This document shows, piece after piece, positions 5,363-8,693 of a stretch of DNA of 8,693 nt. A model generated the notes under the pieces. It had not been told where the DNA came from, did no database searches, and saw only the letters and a program-made list of their open reading frames with translations. This stretch comes from Thermodesulfobacteriales bacterium (lineage in GTDB: Bacteria > Desulfobacterota > Thermodesulfobacteria > Thermodesulfobacteriales > Thermodesulfatatoraceae). The translations under genes and the position numbers were made by a program. Positions within the stretch are counted from its first letter, which is position 1, and the number at the start of each line of letters is the position of its first letter. Location: contig JALSPN010000197.1 in assembly GCA_026985945.1 (NCBI GenBank), positions 1 through 8,693 on the forward strand. Direction: 5' to 3'.

Positions 5363-6429
5363 TGTTTGAGCCCCATTTCCTGCTCGCTTTAAGTCTTATC
5401 CCCGGCATTGGTCCTCTTACCATTCAAAAAATCGTCTCAGGCCTTGATGAATTTCAAAAGCTCTGGGAGCTTTCCCCTGAAGAGAAAAGGGCCCTGGGGC
5501 TTAGAGGGAAATTACCTCCGCTTGAGGAGGTCCTTCTTCGGGCGGAAAAAGAAGAAGAGGGTCTTAAAAGGCTTGGTGGGGCCTATGTAACTTTCTGGGA
5601 TGAGGCCTATCCGGCGGCCCTCAAAGAGATTGCTACTCCCCCACCGGTCCTTTTTTATCTCGGAAGACTTCCTCAGGAAGAAACTCTTCTTGCGGTGGTG
5701 GGGTCAAGGGCTGCCACAAACTATGGCCTTTCGGTAACGAGGGACTGGGTGGCGGCCTTTGTCAGGGCAGGCCTTGGGATTGTAAGCGGTTTTGCCCTGG
5801 GGATTGACGGCGAAGCCCACCGGACCGTTATCAAAGAAGGCGGGATTACCTATGCCGTTTTGGGCTGTGGGCTTGACGTGAACTACCCCGCGGCCCACGC
5901 CTCCCTTCGCAAAGAAATTCTGGCCTCAGGTGGTGGGCTGATCACGGAATTTCCCCTTGGCACCGGGCCCCGGGCGGGAAATTTCCCGGTGCGCAACAGG
6001 ATTATAAGCGGCCTTTCGCAGGCGGTGTTGGTGGTGGAGGCAAGTCCCAAGAGTGGTTCCCTTATTACGGCACGCCTTGCTGCCGAACAGGGAAAAGAGG
6101 TCCTGGCGGTGCCGGGTTCGGTCTTCTCTCTGCGCAGCCACGGGTGCCACCAGCTCTTGCGGGAAGGAGCGACCCTTGCTGACAAACCCGAAGATGTTTT
6201 GAACTGCCTGGGTTACCAGCGAAAAGAAACAGGGTCTCCAGAGTTGACACTTGCACCAGAAGAGGCCAAAGTTTTAGAGCATTTGACAGGTGAGCCCGTA
6301 AGTGTGGACGAAATTGCTTATTTAAGCGGGCTTGCCGTGGAAAAAATAATGCCTATTCTTTCAGAACTCGAAATTGAAGGTCTGGTAGAGAGGCTGCCCG
6401 GGAATTTTTTTCGCAGGGTTAGGAGATGA
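5362..6429 (+). CDS. dprA: DNA processing protein DprA/Smf
   Basis: DprA binds incoming single-stranded DNA during natural transformation and loads RecA; it is also widespread in bacteria not known to be competent. The 355-residue protein has an N-terminal helix-hairpin-helix-like segment (SLIPGIGPLTIQKI, near 11-24). Its Rossmann-like core has VVGSRAA (112-118), SGFALGIDGEAH (142-153), FPVRNRIISGL (208-218), and EASPKSGSLITA beginning at 226. A winged-helix C-terminal domain spans about 285-345. In the G-x-N-x-L-I motif the usual Asn is His263 (GCHQLL). I chose ATG 5362, whose A is the last base of the upstream TGA (TGATG junction); the in-frame TTG at 5359 is the alternative. No SD is visible, so translation likely depends on termination of the preceding gene. 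Confidence 0.95.
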   Translation: MFEPHFLLALSLIPGIGPLTIQKIVSGLDEFQKLWELSPEEKRALGLRGKLPPLEEVLLRAEKEEEGLKRLGGAYVTFWDEAYPAALKEIATPPPVLFYLGRLPQEETLLAVVGSRAATNYGLSVTRDWVAAFVRAGLGIVSGFALGIDGEAHRTVIKEGGITYAVLGCGLDVNYPAAHASLRKEILASGGGLITEFPLGTGPRAGNFPVRNRIISGLSQAVLVVEASPKSGSLITARLAAEQGKEVLAVPGSVFSLRSHGCHQLLREGATLADKPEDVLNCLGYQRKETGSPELTLAPEEAKVLEHLTGEPVSVDEIAYLSGLAVEKIMPILSELEIEGLVERLPGNFFRRVRR

Positions 6430-8639
6430 AAAAGGGTCTTATTATCGTAGAATCTCCCACCAAAGTCCGCACGATTAAAAAGATCGTGGGCAAGGACTTT
6501 GAAGTAGCGGCTTCGGTGGGGCACATCAAAGATCTTCCCAAAAGTCGGCTGGGGGTGAAGATCGAAAACGGCTTTGAGCCGGAATACGTAACCATTAAAG
6601 GCAAGAGGGAGGTTATCAAAAAACTCAAAGCCGCGGCTAAAAAGGCGGCTGAAATTTACCTTGGCCCGGATCCTGACCGGGAAGGGGAAGCCATTGCCTG
6701 GCACATTGCCGAAGAACTCAAAGACCTCAAAAAACCCATCAGGCGTCTTTTGTTTTACGAGCTAACCGAAAGGGGGATCAAAGAGGCCCTCAAACATCCG
6801 GGGGAGCTTGATGAGCGCAAGGTGGAGAGTCAGAAGGCCCGCCGCATTCTGGATCGTCTCGTGGGTTATAACCTCTCACCTCTTCTCTGGGAAAAGGTGA
6901 AAAGGGGGCTTTCTGCAGGCCGGGTCCAGTCGGTAGCCTTGCGCCTTATTTGCGAAAGGGAAAGGGAGCGGGAGGCCTTTGAGCCTGAAGAATACTGGAC
7001 CATTGAGGTCCTTTTTGAGACCGAGAAGGGCCCGCTTCGAGCCAAGCTCAAGCGCTTTCAGGGCAAAGCTTTAAAACCCAGAAACGAAGCCGAAGCCAGG
7101 GCCCTGGTAGAAGGCCTTAAGAAGGCCTCTTTTGTGGTTGAGAGGGTTGAAAAGAAAGAAGTGCGCCGTAAACCCGCCCCGCCTTTCATTACCAGCACCC
7201 TTCAGCAGGAGGCCTGGCGAAGACTCCGCTTTTCCGCCAAAAAGACCATGCTCCTGGCCCAGAGGCTTTATGAGGGAGTAGAACTTGGGGAAGAGGGGGC
7301 GGTGGGCCTTATCACCTACATGCGAACCGATTCGGTGCGGGTGGCAGAAGAGGCGGTAAAGGGGGCCAGAGATTTTATAGCCCGTGAGTTTGGGGCGGAA
7401 TTTTTGCCTTCAAGGCCCCATGTCTTCAAGAGTCGAAAGACGGCTCAGGAGGCTCACGAAGCCATCCGGCCCACCTCGCTTGCAAGAACCCCTGAATCCC
7501 TGAAACCCTATCTTTCTCAAGATGAGCTTGCCCTCTACGATCTCATCTTCAGGCGTTTTGTGGCCTCCCAGATGGCTGAGGCCCGCTTTGAACGGACAGA
7601 AGTTTACATCACAGGTGGAGATTTCGAACTTCTGGCCAGCGGGACCATTCTTATCCATCCGGGGTTTCTGGTCCTTTATCGGAGCGAGGAGGAAGAGGAA
7701 AATGCCCTTCCCCCCGTTGAGAGGGGTGTTTCCCTTAGATTGCTTGAAATTTCTCCCAAACAACACTTTACCCAGCCTCCGCCACGCTACACCGAGGCCA
7801 GTCTCATCCGCGCCCTGGAGGAGAAGGGCATCGGTCGTCCTTCAACTTACGCTCAAATCGTTTCTACCATCAAAGAGCGGGGATATGTGGAAACGGAAAA
7901 GGGCTATCTCAAACCCACGGAGCTGGGGCTTCTGGTAAATGACCTCCTGACAGCCCATTTTCCGGATCTTATCGAAACCGGGTTTACCGCTCGCATGGAA
8001 GAGGCCCTTGATGAAATCGAAGAGGGGAAGAGAGAGCGAATTGAGCTTCTCAGAAATTTTTACGAGACCTTTGAAAAGGTGCTTGAGCAGGCCCGCAAAG
8101 AGATGGCCTCCCTGAAGGCCGGGGTCCCTTCTGGGATCAAGTGCCCGGCCTGTGGGGAAGAGATGATCATAAGGGTCGGTCGGGCTGGGGCCTTTCTGGC
8201 CTGTAGCAGATATCCGGAATGTAAAGAAACCCGCAATTATGTAAGGGACGAGAAGGGGGCTATAAAGCCGCTTGAGAAGGAACGCCAGACGGAAGAGGTT
8301 TGTGAAAAATGTGGCCGGCCGATGGTAATCAAACACGGTCGTTTTGGAGAATTTCTGGCCTGTTCCGGTTATCCGGAGTGTCGCAATACCAAACCCCTTA
8401 CCACGCAAATCCCATGCCCTGAGGAGGGGTGTTCTGGAAAGCTGGTTAAGCGCCGGGCAAGGACCGGAAAGATTTACTATCGCTGCAGCGAAGCCCCGAA
8501 TTGTAAATTTGTCCTCTGGCAGGAACCCCTGGAGGAGAAATGTCCGGCCTGCGGGGCCCCGTTTTTGATCAGGAAAAAAAGGCGTAAAAAAGAATACAAG
8601 GCCTGTGTGAAATGCGATTATCAGGAAGAGATAAAGTAA
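6426..8639 (+). CDS. topA: DNA topoisomerase I (type IA) with four zinc-binding modules
   Basis: This enzyme relaxes negative supercoils by cutting one strand through a 5'-phosphotyrosine link. It has 737 residues. The Toprim domain starts at IIVESPTK (6-13, general acid/metal E9) and holds DPDREGE (82-88). The catalytic tyrosine is Y298 in ITYMRTDS (296-303), with R300 following. The C-terminus carries four Cys4 modules: C573/576/593/599, C626/629/646/652, C664/669/687/693, and C706/709/727/730. The last has two CxxC pairs and departs from the CxxC...CxxxxxC form of the first two. E. coli TopA has three canonical zinc fingers in a longer protein. ATG 6426 overlaps the dprA stop by four bases (ATGA). 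AGGG at 6415-6418 is well spaced, while AGGAG at 6421-6425 abuts the start and is too close. The dprA-topA order is common in bacteria. Confidence 0.98.
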   Translation: MKKGLIIVESPTKVRTIKKIVGKDFEVAASVGHIKDLPKSRLGVKIENGFEPEYVTIKGKREVIKKLKAAAKKAAEIYLGPDPDREGEAIAWHIAEELKDLKKPIRRLLFYELTERGIKEALKHPGELDERKVESQKARRILDRLVGYNLSPLLWEKVKRGLSAGRVQSVALRLICEREREREAFEPEEYWTIEVLFETEKGPLRAKLKRFQGKALKPRNEAEARALVEGLKKASFVVERVEKKEVRRKPAPPFITSTLQQEAWRRLRFSAKKTMLLAQRLYEGVELGEEGAVGLITYMRTDSVRVAEEAVKGARDFIAREFGAEFLPSRPHVFKSRKTAQEAHEAIRPTSLARTPESLKPYLSQDELALYDLIFRRFVASQMAEARFERTEVYITGGDFELLASGTILIHPGFLVLYRSEEEEENALPPVERGVSLRLLEISPKQHFTQPPPRYTEASLIRALEEKGIGRPSTYAQIVSTIKERGYVETEKGYLKPTELGLLVNDLLTAHFPDLIETGFTARMEEALDEIEEGKRERIELLRNFYETFEKVLEQARKEMASLKAGVPSGIKCPACGEEMIIRVGRAGAFLACSRYPECKETRNYVRDEKGAIKPLEKERQTEEVCEKCGRPMVIKHGRFGEFLACSGYPECRNTKPLTTQIPCPEEGCSGKLVKRRARTGKIYYRCSEAPNCKFVLWQEPLEEKCPACGAPFLIRKKRRKKEYKACVKCDYQEEIK

Positions 8640-8693
8640 AGGCGGAGCTTTCCTGTAAGTATTGTGGCGGGCCGGCCATTCTGGTGGGAAACT
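8612..8693 (+). CDS. 5' end of an unidentified gene with a CxxC motif (runs off the window)
   Basis: An ATG at 8612 opens a frame that overlaps the last 28 bases of topA and stays open to the window edge (27 codons). The predicted start is basic and hydrophilic and then reads SCKYCGGPA, a CxxCGG knuckle typical of zinc ribbons. This frame is unlike the topA frame and continues past the topA stop, and the packed, overlapping style matches the rest of the operon. No good SD precedes the ATG, so the true start is uncertain, and too little is visible to name a family. It could also be a chance open frame. Confidence 0.45.
   Translation, partial: MRLSGRDKVKAELSCKYCGGPAILVGN

Noticed and set aside
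7842..8408. Long minus-strand open frame (188 codons) opposite topA
   Set aside because: It lies wholly inside a certain topA gene, its protein resembles no known family and it has no minus-strand neighbours. It is a by-product of topA codon use, as are the other minus-strand frames (for example 475-876, 5883-6185 and 6318-6704).
1..8693. CRISPR arrays, tRNA or rRNA genes, insertion sequences
   Set aside because: No spaced direct repeats, cloverleaf-like sequence, transposase or terminal repeats were seen in either strand.

Overview
The window is a compact, gene-dense stretch of a bacterial chromosome with every convincing gene on the + strand. The proteins are rich in Lys, Glu, Arg and Leu, intergenic gaps are tiny, and purine-rich Shine-Dalgarno (SD) sites are common. 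Together with an arginine-feedback-type ArgB, flagellar FlaG and an HD-GYP protein, this suggests a motile, thermophilic, Gram-negative-type bacterium. A member of the Thermodesulfobacteriota is my best guess; no rRNA or other taxonomic marker is present to prove it.

Layout. Bases 1-316 hold the 3' end of a gene whose product finishes with a CARDB-like beta-sandwich. Bases 317-528 are a non-coding gap containing a striking 20-bp-stem inverted repeat (339-382) and then a good sigma70-type promoter (472-500). That promoter reads into a two-gene biosynthetic unit: argB (arginine pathway) overlapping pyrE (pyrimidine pathway). A 95-bp gap follows, with a possible sigma28 (flagellar) promoter. From 2068 to the window end the genes are packed or overlapping and look like one long operon: a small FliT-like helical protein, FlaG, a receiver protein with a SHOCT-like tail, a receiver-GAF-HD-GYP protein, a short histidine-kinase-like protein with a degenerate ATPase half, DprA, TopA, and the first codons of a further gene with a CxxC motif.

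How the genes may work together. The FliT-like and FlaG pair points to flagellar filament assembly. The next three genes look like a phosphorelay: two phospho-accepting receivers, one attached to a c-di-GMP phosphodiesterase, plus a protein that keeps the phospho-accepting His helix but seems to have lost ATP binding, as in the phosphotransferases Spo0B and ChpT. I infer that this protein may pass phosphate to or between the two receivers and so link an unseen kinase to c-di-GMP turnover and motility. DprA and TopA are conserved DNA-handling proteins, translationally coupled to the end of this signalling block. The relay and its unusual SHOCT-tailed receiver are the least ordinary content here; the metabolic and DNA genes are conventional.
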